Assembly (NCBI GenBank): GCA_020402745.1
Contig: JADBYZ010000015.1
Location: 52,045-116,044 of the forward strand
DNA from: Phenylobacterium sp.
GTDB lineage: Bacteria > Pseudomonadota > Alphaproteobacteria > Caulobacterales > Caulobacteraceae
Direction of reading: 5' to 3'
Length of the DNA stretch: 64,000 nt
The position numbers were made by a program, and so were the translations under genes. This document shows, piece by piece, positions 25,733 through 33,848 of the stretch (position 1 is its first letter; each line of letters opens with the position of its first letter). The notes under the pieces were generated by a model that was not told where the DNA came from, ran no database searches, and worked only from the letters and a program-made list of their open reading frames with translations.

Positions 25733-27025
25733 TCATGTCCCTTCGCGCGGCGGCTTTCGGGGTGGAAGCTCGCGGGCGGGCGACAGGATTCCCGGCCCGA
25801 ATCGCGCCCGGATGGCGTCTGCGGCGCGTTCCGCGGACAGTATGCGGGGATCCTCGGCTGAAAAGAGATCGGCGCCGGCGGCGTCCGGGGCGGAAAGGTC
25901 CGAGAGGCCGACACCGATCAACCTGAAGGCTCTTCGCCCGTCGCTTGTCAGTTCTGCGGACAGGAGCTCACGGGTAGCGGCGATCAGGGTCCGGGCGGTC
26001 TGGGTCGGGGCGGGCAGCGTCCGCCGCCGGCTCCGGATACGGAAGGCGGGATCCTTCAGCTTCAGGGTCGCCACACGTCCCGCCTGGTCGGCGGCCCGCG
26101 CCTGCCGGGCGACACGTTCGGCCAGTCGTACGAGGTGGGCGTCGAGCGCCGCCGGATCGCTGAGGTCGGTCTCGAAGGTGGTCTCGGCGCTGATCGACTT
26201 GCGGACCTGCCCCGGATTGACGGCCCGGCCGTCCCGTCCCAGCGACATGTCGTGAAGACGCAGCCCAAAGTCCCCGAAGCGCGTCGCGAGGGTCCGGATG
26301 TCTGCACGGGCGATCTGGCCGATCCGCTCGAACCCCGCCTTCTCCAGGCTCCGGGCCATGACCGGTCCGACCCCGGGCAGGAGGCGGACCGACCGGGCGG
26401 CGAGGAAGGCCTGGGCTTCCTGCGCGCCGATGACCGAGAATCCCCGGGGTTTGTCGAGGTCTGAGGCGATCTTGGCCAGGAACTTGTTGGGGGCGAGGCC
26501 GATCGAGACGGTCAGGCCGGTCTCGGCCTCGATACGGGCCTGCAGGCGGGCCAGGGTCAGGGCCGGCGGGGCCTGGTGCAGGCGCTCGGTCCCCGACAGG
26601 TCCAGCCAGGCCTCATCGAGGGACAGGGGCTGAACGAGGGGGGTAAGGTCGCGCATCATGTCCATCAGCCGCCGGCTCTCGGCGCGATAACGGGGGAAGT
26701 CCGGGGGCAGGACCACGGCCTTCGGGCAGGCGGCCAGGGCCTTGAACATCGGCATAGCGGAGCGAACGCCAAAGGTCCTGGCGATGTAGCAGCAGGTCGT
26801 GACCACGCCCCGTCGCCCACCCCCCACGATCACAGGCCGGTCCCTCAGCTCAGGCTGGTCCCGCTTTTCCACCGAGGCGTAGAAGGCGTCACAGTCGATA
26901 TGGGCGATGGACAGGGTGTCGAGCTCAGCATGGGCGATACGCCGGGGTGAGCCACAGGCCGGGCAGCGCGGCGCTGGGGGGCCGGGCGCCAGGCAGTCGC
27001 GGCACAGGGCCTTCACTGGTCCCAC
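25733..27025 (-). CDS. dinB: DNA polymerase IV (DinB, Y family) with N-terminal zinc-ribbon-like extension
   Basis: A 430-residue translesion polymerase. Catalytic acids are in IDCDAFYASVEKRD and LSLDEAWLDLSG, the helix-hairpin-helix is LLPGVGPVMARSLEKAG, and the little-finger domain follows. A GADLF segment near residue 385 resembles a beta-clamp-binding motif. Unusually it begins with about 35 extra residues containing CRDC...CPAC, a four-Cys zinc-ribbon-like module absent from E. coli DinB. The start overlaps the upstream ROK gene by 13 nt. Confidence 0.9.
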   Translation of the reverse strand: MGPVKALCRDCLAPGPPAPRCPACGSPRRIAHAELDTLSIAHIDCDAFYASVEKRDQPELRDRPVIVGGGRRGVVTTCCYIARTFGVRSAMPMFKALAACPKAVVLPPDFPRYRAESRRLMDMMRDLTPLVQPLSLDEAWLDLSGTERLHQAPPALTLARLQARIEAETGLTVSIGLAPNKFLAKIASDLDKPRGFSVIGAQEAQAFLAARSVRLLPGVGPVMARSLEKAGFERIGQIARADIRTLATRFGDFGLRLHDMSLGRDGRAVNPGQVRKSISAETTFETDLSDPAALDAHLVRLAERVARQARAADQAGRVATLKLKDPAFRIRSRRRTLPAPTQTARTLIAATRELLSAELTSDGRRAFRLIGVGLSDLSAPDAAGADLFSAEDPRILSAERAADAIRARFGPGILSPARELPPRKPPREGT

Positions 27026-27900
27026 AGCCAGGCCGCGCCCCGGACGCCGGAGGAGTCGCCAAAGCGGGGCCGGACCACCTCACATCGCCAGTCGTCGGCG
27101 AAAACCCAAGGGCGGATGCGCGCCGCCAGCCCTTCGGCCAGCCCTGAGAGGCCGCCGACACCGCCGCCGAGGACGATCACCTCCGGATCCAGAAGGTTGA
27201 CCACTTCGGCGAGCCCTCGGGCCAGCCGTTCGGCATGACGCTCCAGGGCCAGGCGCGCGCGGGGCTCACCAGCGGCGGCCAGGTCGGCCAGAGCCTTCGC
27301 CGTGAGGCCGCGGCCGTCATCCCGCGACAGGCCCGGCCCGGAAAGCCAGGTCTCCAGACAGCCGCGGCGGCCGCACCAGCAGGACGGGCCCGGCGACTCT
27401 GATGGGTCGGGCGAGGGCAGGGGGCTGTGACCCCACTCGCCGGCGATGCCGTTGGCGCCGGTGATGAGGCGCCCGGCCGCCTGCAGCCCGCCGCCGCACC
27501 CTGTCCCCAGAATCACCGCGAAGACCGGGTCGGCGCCCGCTGCGGCGCCGTCGCGGGCCTCAGAGACCGCAAGGCAGTTCGCATCGTTGGCGTAGCGAAC
27601 GGGCATGTTCAGGCGTTTGGCGAGGTCCTCGGGGAAGGCCCTGCCGTTCAGCCAGGTCGAGTTGGCGTTACGCAGACGCCCGGTGCGCGGATTGACGGAG
27701 CCAGGGCCGCCGACCCCCAAACGTCCGGCCTGGACGCCGGCCTGACGCTCCGCATCCGCCAGAACCTCGGCTATGGCTTCCAGGCCTGCCTCGTAATCGC
27801 CGGGGGTCGGCCGCCGAACCCGCGCCAGGAATCCGCCTTCGGGCGAAAGGGCCGCCGCCTCGATCTTTGTCCCCCCAAGGTCGAGACCGAAGGCGATCAT
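27013..27900 (-). CDS. ROK family sugar kinase
   Basis: A 295-residue cytoplasmic kinase. FGLDLGGTKIEAAAL is the phosphate-binding loop, GVGGPGSVNP and the NDANCLAVSEA segment (catalytic Asp) are in place, and the zinc site is GHSPL...CWCGRRGCLET with one His and three Cys. The ExGH region (GEWGHSP) argues for a fructokinase or N-acetylglucosamine/N-acetylmannosamine kinase rather than a ROK repressor, since there is no N-terminal helix-turn-helix. It overlaps both the upstream HAD gene (4 nt) and dinB (13 nt). Confidence 0.85.
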   Translation of the reverse strand: MIAFGLDLGGTKIEAAALSPEGGFLARVRRPTPGDYEAGLEAIAEVLADAERQAGVQAGRLGVGGPGSVNPRTGRLRNANSTWLNGRAFPEDLAKRLNMPVRYANDANCLAVSEARDGAAAGADPVFAVILGTGCGGGLQAAGRLITGANGIAGEWGHSPLPSPDPSESPGPSCWCGRRGCLETWLSGPGLSRDDGRGLTAKALADLAAAGEPRARLALERHAERLARGLAEVVNLLDPEVIVLGGGVGGLSGLAEGLAARIRPWVFADDWRCEVVRPRFGDSSGVRGAAWLWDQ

Positions 27901-28568
27901 TTCCCGCCGGATTTGAGGGATTGGACAATCGCCGCCTCGAGCGCGTCCCAGCCGTCGATCCGGGCATGGAGGTCCGGTCGGCTGGGTGCCATAGGCCGCA
28001 GGCGGGAATCTGCGACCGTCTGGAAGCGGGTGATCTCCGGAGCGTGCTCGGCCACGGAGTCGAGGTTGGGGATCATATCGTCGATGAAGGCGGCCGGGCC
28101 GCTCGCCTGGGCGGCAAGGGCCGCTGCAACGGGTCCCTTGAACCCGCTGTTGACCAGGAGGGGGTAGTCCATGTCGTGTCTCTTGAGCCAGCGCGACCGT
28201 CCCTCAAGCGCCTGTCCGGGCGCATTGGTCAGGACGACGATATCTGCGATCCGGGAAAGCCGGGCCAACGCCTCCGGTCCACCCTCAGCGACAGGCATGT
28301 CTTCGACAGCATCTCTGAAGTAGTTCTGAAAAAACCTTTGCCCTGTCTCCAAATCGATATGGTGAGATGATCCGGGAAGATAAATATTCTGAAAAAGCGC
28401 AAATTTTTCGAACCGCATCTCATATCCGAAATCTTCCAGATAACGGGAGAAACCTTCCATAAAGAGCCCTAGAACCTCGTCCACATCGACAATGACAAGA
28501 GGTCTATCTCCCAAGAGGCCGAGAGACTTCATGTCTGGGGGTGGGCGATCGGGCGAAGTAAAAATCAT
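27897..28568 (-). CDS. HAD superfamily hydrolase-like protein
   Basis: A 223-residue protein. VIVDVDEVLGLFMEGF is a HAD motif I of the DxD type, VLTNAP is motif II (Thr), and AFIDDMIPNLDSVA is motif IV with the acidic pair; Lys144 in the FKGP region may be motif III. Phosphatase or phosphotransferase activity is inferred. Base composition is clearly more AT-rich between about 28320 and 28520 than in neighbouring genes. Start ATG 28568 is used; ATG 28532 is an alternative. It ends in a 4-nt overlap with the ROK gene. Confidence 0.75.
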   Translation of the reverse strand: MIFTSPDRPPPDMKSLGLLGDRPLVIVDVDEVLGLFMEGFSRYLEDFGYEMRFEKFALFQNIYLPGSSHHIDLETGQRFFQNYFRDAVEDMPVAEGGPEALARLSRIADIVVLTNAPGQALEGRSRWLKRHDMDYPLLVNSGFKGPVAAALAAQASGPAAFIDDMIPNLDSVAEHAPEITRFQTVADSRLRPMAPSRPDLHARIDGWDALEAAIVQSLKSGGK

Positions 28569-28581
28569 GATCGGGTGCTCA

Positions 28582-28597
28582 GATAACGCGTGCTTAA
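28582..28597. promoter_or_regulatory. Near-consensus CtrA box upstream of divK
   Basis: On the minus strand the sequence reads TTAA-GCACGCG-TTATC, one base away from the CtrA consensus TTAA-N7-TTAAC. It lies 76-91 nt before the divK start in the divergent promoter region shared with the HAD gene. In Caulobacter crescentus divK transcription responds to CtrA, so the site is plausible. Confidence 0.4.
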
Positions 28598-28672
28598 GGA
28601 TATCCGCGGGATAAAGGTGGAGGGAAGGTTTTCCCGGCGGGTCCGGAACGTGAGTTGCGAGTCAGTGGGCAG

Positions 28673-29038
28673 ATGACCAAGAAGGTCCTGATCGTCGAGG
28701 ATAACGAGCTGAACATGAAGCTTTTTCATGATCTGCTCGACTCTCAGGGCTATGTGACGCTCCAGACCCGCGAGGGCCTTGAGGCTCTCACCCTCGCTCG
28801 GGAAGAACGGCCCGATTTGATCCTGATGGACATACAGCTCCCCGAAATCTCAGGCCTTGAAGTCACCAAGTGGCTCAAGGAAGACGATGAGCTGTCTTCT
28901 ATCCCTGTCGTGGCGGTCACCGCATTCGCCATGAAGGGTGATGAGGAGCGCATCCGGCAGGGAGGCTGTGAGGCTTACATTTCAAAACCGATCTCGGTTT
29001 CGGGGTTTCTGGATACCATCCGCCGACTTCTGGACTAG
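28673..29038 (+). CDS. divK: Cell-cycle response regulator DivK
   Basis: A 121-residue single-domain receiver. The sequence follows C. crescentus DivK almost residue for residue ([40 protein letters not shown]). Acidic pocket Glu9/Asp10, phosphoacceptor Asp53 (ILMDIQLP), Thr83 region AVTAFAM and Lys105 (ISKP) are intact. Phosphorylated DivK, controlled by PleC and DivJ, switches off CtrA through DivL-CckA. It starts at ATG 28673; an upstream ATG at 28655 would add six residues. pleD follows after 3 nt. Confidence 0.97.
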   Translation: MTKKVLIVEDNELNMKLFHDLLDSQGYVTLQTREGLEALTLAREERPDLILMDIQLPEISGLEVTKWLKEDDELSSIPVVAVTAFAMKGDEERIRQGGCEAYISKPISVSGFLDTIRRLLD

Positions 29039-29041
29039 GCG

Positions 29042-30406
29042 ATGACAGCCAGAATTCTTCTGGTGGACGACGTCGAAGGGAGTCGTCGGCTTCTCCAAGC
29101 CAAACTGACCGCGGAGTACTACGATGTCTCCACTGCGGCGGATGGGCTCAGCGCTTTGGCGATGGCCGCTGACGAGCCCCCGGATATCATTCTGCTCGAT
29201 GTGATCATGCCCGGCATGAATGGGCTGCAGGTTTGCCGGAAGCTGAAGGCCGACGAGACTCTGAAACATATTCCTGTTGTCCTGCTGACCGCGCTCGATA
29301 GCCGTGAGGCCCGTCTTGAGGGGTTCAGGGCAGGGGCGGACGAGTTTCTTTCAAAGCCGATCGACGACGTCTTCCTTTTTGCTCGTCTCAGAAGTCTCGC
29401 GCGCCTGAAGGTGATGATTGACGACCTCCGGGAGCGGGAAGAGAGCAGTCGGCGGATGGGAATGTCGCCTATGCCGGGAGCCAGGCTGGGGGCCTCCGGT
29501 GGTCGTATTCTCATCGTCGACGATGATCCTGAGGAGGCCGGGGCTCTGGCTGCCGATCTGTCTGCGGAGCACAGGCCGTTTATCGAGGCCGACCCGGAGA
29601 AGGCGCTCCTGACCGCCCGAGGGCCAATCGATCTGGCGGTGATCAACATAGGTTGTCATGGCTTCGACGCCCTGCGGCTTGTGGCGGGGCTCGTGTCGCG
29701 GGATTACTCGCGGCAAGCGCCGATCCTCGCCGTCGTGGACCCGCGCGACCGGAGTCGGCTGCTGAAGGCGCTCGACCTGGGCGTCAACGACCTGCTTCCT
29801 AAGCCGTTCGACCCCTTGGAACTCCGGGTTCGGGCGAAGGCGCTTATCAGACGAAAGCGATACGCGGACTACCTGCGGGACACCGTGGTCCAGTCGATGG
29901 AGATGGCCGTCACCGATCCGCTGACCGGTCTCAACAATCGCCGGTACATGATGGGACAGTTGGACGCTCTTTTCGAGGAATGCAAATCCGGTTCGGAAGC
30001 GATCTCGCTTCTGATGCTGGACATCGATCAATTCAAGAGAGTCAACGACACCTGGGGTCACGCCCGCGGTGATCAGGTCCTGAAAGAGGTCGCTGGGCGC
30101 ATCGCTGCTTGTGTCCGGACGATGGACCTTCCATGCCGTTACGGGGGCGATGAGTTCGTCGTGGTGATGCCCGCCACGCATCTGAGCGATGCCGCTGCAG
30201 TCGCCGAACGGATTCGCTGCGCCGTCTCCGCCTCCCCTGTAATGGTCGAAGGCCAGGACATTCGCGTCTCGGTATCGGTAGGGGTTTCCACCAATGAGGG
30301 GGAGGAGGATCGCCCGGAGTCTCTTCTTCGTCGGGCGGACGAGGCGCTGTATGAGGCCAAGGTCTCTGGCCGGAACCAGGTGATGCTGCGCGCTACAAAG
30401 CGCTGA
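29042..30406 (+). CDS. pleD: Diguanylate cyclase response regulator PleD
   Basis: A 454-residue protein with two receiver domains and a GGDEF cyclase, matching C. crescentus PleD. Receiver 1 (about 1-125) has phosphoacceptor Asp53; receiver 2 (about 155-275) lacks the phosphoacceptor and serves in dimerisation. The active-site loop is GGDEF (GGEEF in C. crescentus) and is preceded five residues earlier by RTMD, an intact RxxD I-site for product inhibition. PleD makes c-di-GMP for the swarmer-to-stalked transition. Co-transcribed with divK, 3 nt downstream. Confidence 0.97.
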   Translation: MTARILLVDDVEGSRRLLQAKLTAEYYDVSTAADGLSALAMAADEPPDIILLDVIMPGMNGLQVCRKLKADETLKHIPVVLLTALDSREARLEGFRAGADEFLSKPIDDVFLFARLRSLARLKVMIDDLREREESSRRMGMSPMPGARLGASGGRILIVDDDPEEAGALAADLSAEHRPFIEADPEKALLTARGPIDLAVINIGCHGFDALRLVAGLVSRDYSRQAPILAVVDPRDRSRLLKALDLGVNDLLPKPFDPLELRVRAKALIRRKRYADYLRDTVVQSMEMAVTDPLTGLNNRRYMMGQLDALFEECKSGSEAISLLMLDIDQFKRVNDTWGHARGDQVLKEVAGRIAACVRTMDLPCRYGGDEFVVVMPATHLSDAAAVAERIRCAVSASPVMVEGQDIRVSVSVGVSTNEGEEDRPESLLRRADEALYEAKVSGRNQVMLRATKR

Positions 30407-30420
30407 GCACCTGGACCCCG

Positions 30421-30452
30421 AAAAGAAAAACGCCTGGCGTCAGCCAGGCGTT
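30421..30452 (-). terminator. Intrinsic terminator of rpmG
   Basis: Stem AACGCCTGGC / GCCAGGCGTT with a GTCA loop, followed on the minus strand by TTTTTCTTTT. It lies 26 nt past the rpmG stop and just downstream of convergent pleD; there is no T-run on the plus side. Confidence 0.85.
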
Positions 30453-30477
30453 CCATCGGATTCAGCTGTTCCGCAGC

Positions 30478-30645
30478 TTACTTGATCTTGCCTTCGCGAA
30501 ACTCAACGTGCTTGCGCGCGATGGGGTCGTACTTCTTCAGGACCAGCTTCTCGGTCATGGTCCGCGCGTTCTTCTTCGTCACGTAGTAGAACCCGGTGTC
30601 TGCCGTCGAGTTCAGCTTGATCTTGATCGAGGCGGGCTTCGCCAT
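30478..30645 (-). CDS. rpmG: 50S ribosomal protein L33
   Basis: A 55-residue basic ribosomal protein. [20 protein letters not shown] opens it, followed by [20 protein letters not shown], standard for the bacterial L33 family. This is the cysteine-free (non-zinc) form common in proteobacteria. In Caulobacter the same gene lies after divK-pleD on the opposite strand, so synteny supports the call. Strong hairpin terminator immediately downstream. Confidence 0.97.
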   Translation of the reverse strand: MAKPASIKIKLNSTADTGFYYVTKKNARTMTEKLVLKKYDPIARKHVEFREGKIK

Positions 30646-30730
30646 GGTCGGTCCTCGCGGCGCCGGTCAGACCGGCAGGGTTCGTAAAGAGCGCGGGAAA
30701 ATACGAATCCCCGGAGCAAAGTCAATGCGC

Positions 30731-31444
30731 CTATAAGTCCCGTGGACGGGCGGGCCCCATCCGAAAGCGCATGTAAGGTATGGGCCGGTTCGGGTTGTCC
30801 AGTCGTTCCCGGGTTTCCTGGATCACGGCCCGGGTCACGGTGGGCAGGGGAAGCTCCAGGGCCTCCTCCAGCTCGAACCAGGCGATCTCTTCCAGCTCGC
30901 CGCAGTCCGGCTGCCGTTCCAGGCTCACCAGGCGTTCGGCGTCGGCCATCAGGAACCAGGTGTCGAAGCGCTTGCCGACATTCGGAGGCGTCACGGCCCG
31001 GTAGATGATCGACAGGGCTTCGAGGTCCGGCTGGACGCCCTGTTCCAGGAACTCGCGCCAGGGGCCGGCGATCGGTCGCGGCTCTGCAGGTCGGCCGAGC
31101 AGCAGGCCCGCCTCCTCCCAGGTCTCGCGGATGGCCGCCTTGCCAAGGGCGCGGCCCTTGGTCAGGGGCATGTAGGCTTCGAACTTGCCCGCGACCTCGG
31201 GCCGAAGGTCGGTGGCGACGGGCGCGCGGAAGTCGGCCCTGTCGATCCGCCCCCCCGGAAAGACCCAAAGGTTCGGCATGAAGTTATGTCCGCCGTGCCG
31301 CTTGCCCATCAGGACCCGGGGCCGGGCGCCATCCCGGCGGATGATGAACAGGGTGGCGGCGTTGCGCGGGCGGACGGCCTTGGCGCCCTCAGGGCGCATT
31401 GGCGTGCGCTCGACGGCGCGGTTCGGCTGGAGAGTCTCGCTCAT
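30731..31444 (-). CDS. NUDIX hydrolase, NUDT19/CoA-pyrophosphatase-like
   Basis: A 237-residue NUDIX enzyme. Phosphate-binding Gly-Gly and the RETWEEAGLLLG catalytic helix (metal-binding Glu) are present but separated by an insertion of about 35 residues (GGRIDRADFR... to GKAAIRETWEEAG), as in NUDT19-type acyl-CoA hydrolases. It probably splits a nucleotide-containing diphosphate, perhaps CoA or acyl-CoA. A second protein with the same insertion lies at 46659. Confidence 0.8.
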   Translation of the reverse strand: MSETLQPNRAVERTPMRPEGAKAVRPRNAATLFIIRRDGARPRVLMGKRHGGHNFMPNLWVFPGGRIDRADFRAPVATDLRPEVAGKFEAYMPLTKGRALGKAAIRETWEEAGLLLGRPAEPRPIAGPWREFLEQGVQPDLEALSIIYRAVTPPNVGKRFDTWFLMADAERLVSLERQPDCGELEEIAWFELEEALELPLPTVTRAVIQETRERLDNPNRPIPYMRFRMGPARPRDL

Positions 31445-31509
31445 GTTCGGAATTTAGGCCCTGCAGCCCCCTCTGCAAGCGCGACCTTACGGAACCGCGC
31501 GGGTCGTCG

Positions 31510-33828
31510 TTACCGGCGCTTCCCCTTCCGCACCCCGGGGGGAGGTCCGCCCCGGCGGCGGGCGTCGACGGCGCCCGGGCGACGCGGTCCGCGGCTGCGG
31601 GGCGGGGGCGGGGCTCCGGCCACAGGATCGCTGAGCATGTCGAACAGGAGGCCGCCGGTGACCGGCGTCGCCTCGACAAGCCGAACCTCGACGCTCAGGC
31701 CGAGGGGCCAGTGCGCACCGGACCGCTCGCCCACCAGGGCGTGGGCCGTTTCGTCGTGGACGAAGAACTCGCCGCCGAGGCGCGAGATCGGGACGAGTCC
31801 ATCTGCACCGGTCTCATCCAGCCGGATGAACAGGCCGAACCGGGTCACGCCGCTGATCCGCCCTGAGAAGGTCGCGCCCACGCGGTCGGCCAGGAAGGCG
31901 GCCACATAGCGGTCGATGGCGTCCCGCTCGGCCGCCATGGCCCGGCGCTCGGCGGCGGTGATCATCTCGGCGGTGCCCTTGAGCTGGGCGATGTCGCGGT
32001 CCGTCAGTCCGTCATCCCCAAGGCCCAGGGCGCGGATCAAGCCGCGGTGGACGATCAGGTCGGCGTAACGCCGGATCGGCGAGGTGAAATGGGCGTAGCG
32101 GTCCAGGTTCAGGCCAAAGTGGCCGATGTTGTCGGTGTCATAGATCGCCTGCATCTGGCTGCGCAGGACGACCTCGTTGATGATGGCGGCGCTGGGGCTT
32201 TCCCGCGTTTCCGCCAGCAGGCGGTTGAAGCGGTCCGTCCGAGGCGCCTCGCCCTTGGACCAGGGCAGGCCGAGGGTGCCGAGGAAGTCGGCCAGGGCGT
32301 GGACCTTTTCCAGGCTGGGCGTGTCGTGGACGCGATAGATCAATGGCGTCTTGCGGGCCTCCAGGGTCTGTGCGGCGCAGACATTGGCCTGGATCATCAT
32401 CTCTTCGATGAGCTGGTGGGCCGGCAGCACCGCCCGGGCCCGGATGGCGGTGATCTGGCCCTCCGCATTCATCAGGATCCGGCGCTCGGGGCTCTCGATG
32501 GCGAGGGGTGAACGCCGGCGCCGGGCGTCGAGCATCACGGCGTATGCGGCGTAGAGGGGCTTGAGGACGTGCTCCAGGAGCGGCCCGGTGGTGTCGTCCG
32601 GTTGGCCCTCAATCGCGGCCTGGGCCTGCTCGTAGGACAGCTTGGCGGCCGAGCGCATCAGGCCTCGCACAAAGCGATGACCCGTCTTGCGCCCGCTGGC
32701 GTCGAAGACCATCCGCACCGCCAGGCAGGCCCTGTTCTCGCCGGCCCGAAGGCTGCAGAGCCCGGCGGAAAGCCGCTCCGGCAGCATCGGCTCCACCCGG
32801 TCGGGGAAATAGACGCTGTTGCCCTTGTCCCGGGCGGTGCGGTCCAGGGCCGAGCCCGGCCGGACATAGGCGGCGACGTCGGCGATGGCGACCCAGACCA
32901 CCCAGCCGCCAGGATTGCCAGCCTCCTCGTCCGGTTCGGCATAGACTGCGTCGTCATGATCCCGGGCGTCGGGAGGGTCGATGGTGACAAGGGGCAGGGC
33001 GCGCAGGTCCTCGCGGCCGGCGAGGTCCGGCTCGCGGGCGGCCTCGGCCTCCAACTCGGCCGCCTCGGGAAAGCCTGTCGGGATGCCGTGGGCGTGGATG
33101 GCGATCAATGAGGCGGCCCTCGGATCGTCCTCCCGTCCCACCCGCTCCAGGATCTCGCCCCGGTGCAGGCCGAACCGTCGCCCCCCCGGGGTCAGGCGGG
33201 CCACCACCAGGTCGCCATCGCGCAGGTCGGCCGGTTCGGCGCCCTCGATCAGGACCTGGTCGCGCGAGCGCCGGTCCACAGGCTCGACCCGGACCTGCCG
33301 GGCCGACTTGCGGACCACGCCGAGCACCCTGTGAACGGCTGCGCCCAGGCGCTTGATCAGCCGCGCCTCGGTCTCGCCCGTCTCGGTGGTTTCGAAACGG
33401 ACCAGCAGACGGTCGCCAAGGCCGGGCGCGCCCGCCGTCGCCTCGTTGCGGTCCGGCGCCAGCCGCACGAGGGGCGCATCCTCGCCCTTGACGAGGCGCA
33501 CCAGGAGCTCGCCGTCCGGATCCCGCTCCACCACCTCGGCCACGCCCACTGGGGGCAGTTCCCCGCTGATGGCGACTCCCTTTCGACCCCGCCGCCCCAG
33601 GGCCCCGCTGTCCTGGAGCTCGCGCAGCATGTCGCGCAGGGCGATGCGGTCAGCCCCCTTCAGCCCGAAAGCGCGGGCGATGTCAGACTTCTCGGCCTCT
33701 CCGGTCTCGCGGATAAAGGCCAGAAGGGTCTCCCGGTCGGGGAGGCCCTGGGGCGGGCGCCGGCCATGGCCGGCGGTCCCGGTTCGGGCGCCTTCCGGGC
33801 GGCGGCGGGGCGGTCGGGGTCTGGCCAT
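31510..33828 (-). CDS. rnr: Ribonuclease R
   Basis: A 772-residue 3'-5' exoribonuclease. An N-terminal helix-turn-helix (about 28-75, SDIARAFGLKG) and cold-shock domains precede the RNB domain, where VTIDPPDARDHDDAVY supplies the metal-binding aspartates and NSVYFPDRVEPMLPERLSAGLCSL is the family signature. An S1 domain (FSGRISGVTRFGLFIRLDET) is near 655-735, followed by a short basic Pro/Arg-rich tail. It degrades structured RNA in stalled-ribosome and rRNA quality control. It starts 20 nt after topA's stop in the same direction. Confidence 0.95.
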   Translation of the reverse strand: MARPRPPRRRPEGARTGTAGHGRRPPQGLPDRETLLAFIRETGEAEKSDIARAFGLKGADRIALRDMLRELQDSGALGRRGRKGVAISGELPPVGVAEVVERDPDGELLVRLVKGEDAPLVRLAPDRNEATAGAPGLGDRLLVRFETTETGETEARLIKRLGAAVHRVLGVVRKSARQVRVEPVDRRSRDQVLIEGAEPADLRDGDLVVARLTPGGRRFGLHRGEILERVGREDDPRAASLIAIHAHGIPTGFPEAAELEAEAAREPDLAGREDLRALPLVTIDPPDARDHDDAVYAEPDEEAGNPGGWVVWVAIADVAAYVRPGSALDRTARDKGNSVYFPDRVEPMLPERLSAGLCSLRAGENRACLAVRMVFDASGRKTGHRFVRGLMRSAAKLSYEQAQAAIEGQPDDTTGPLLEHVLKPLYAAYAVMLDARRRRSPLAIESPERRILMNAEGQITAIRARAVLPAHQLIEEMMIQANVCAAQTLEARKTPLIYRVHDTPSLEKVHALADFLGTLGLPWSKGEAPRTDRFNRLLAETRESPSAAIINEVVLRSQMQAIYDTDNIGHFGLNLDRYAHFTSPIRRYADLIVHRGLIRALGLGDDGLTDRDIAQLKGTAEMITAAERRAMAAERDAIDRYVAAFLADRVGATFSGRISGVTRFGLFIRLDETGADGLVPISRLGGEFFVHDETAHALVGERSGAHWPLGLSVEVRLVEATPVTGGLLFDMLSDPVAGAPPPPRSRGPRRPGAVDARRRGGPPPGVRKGKRR

Positions 33829-33848
33829 GGCCTAGACTAGACCCATTC

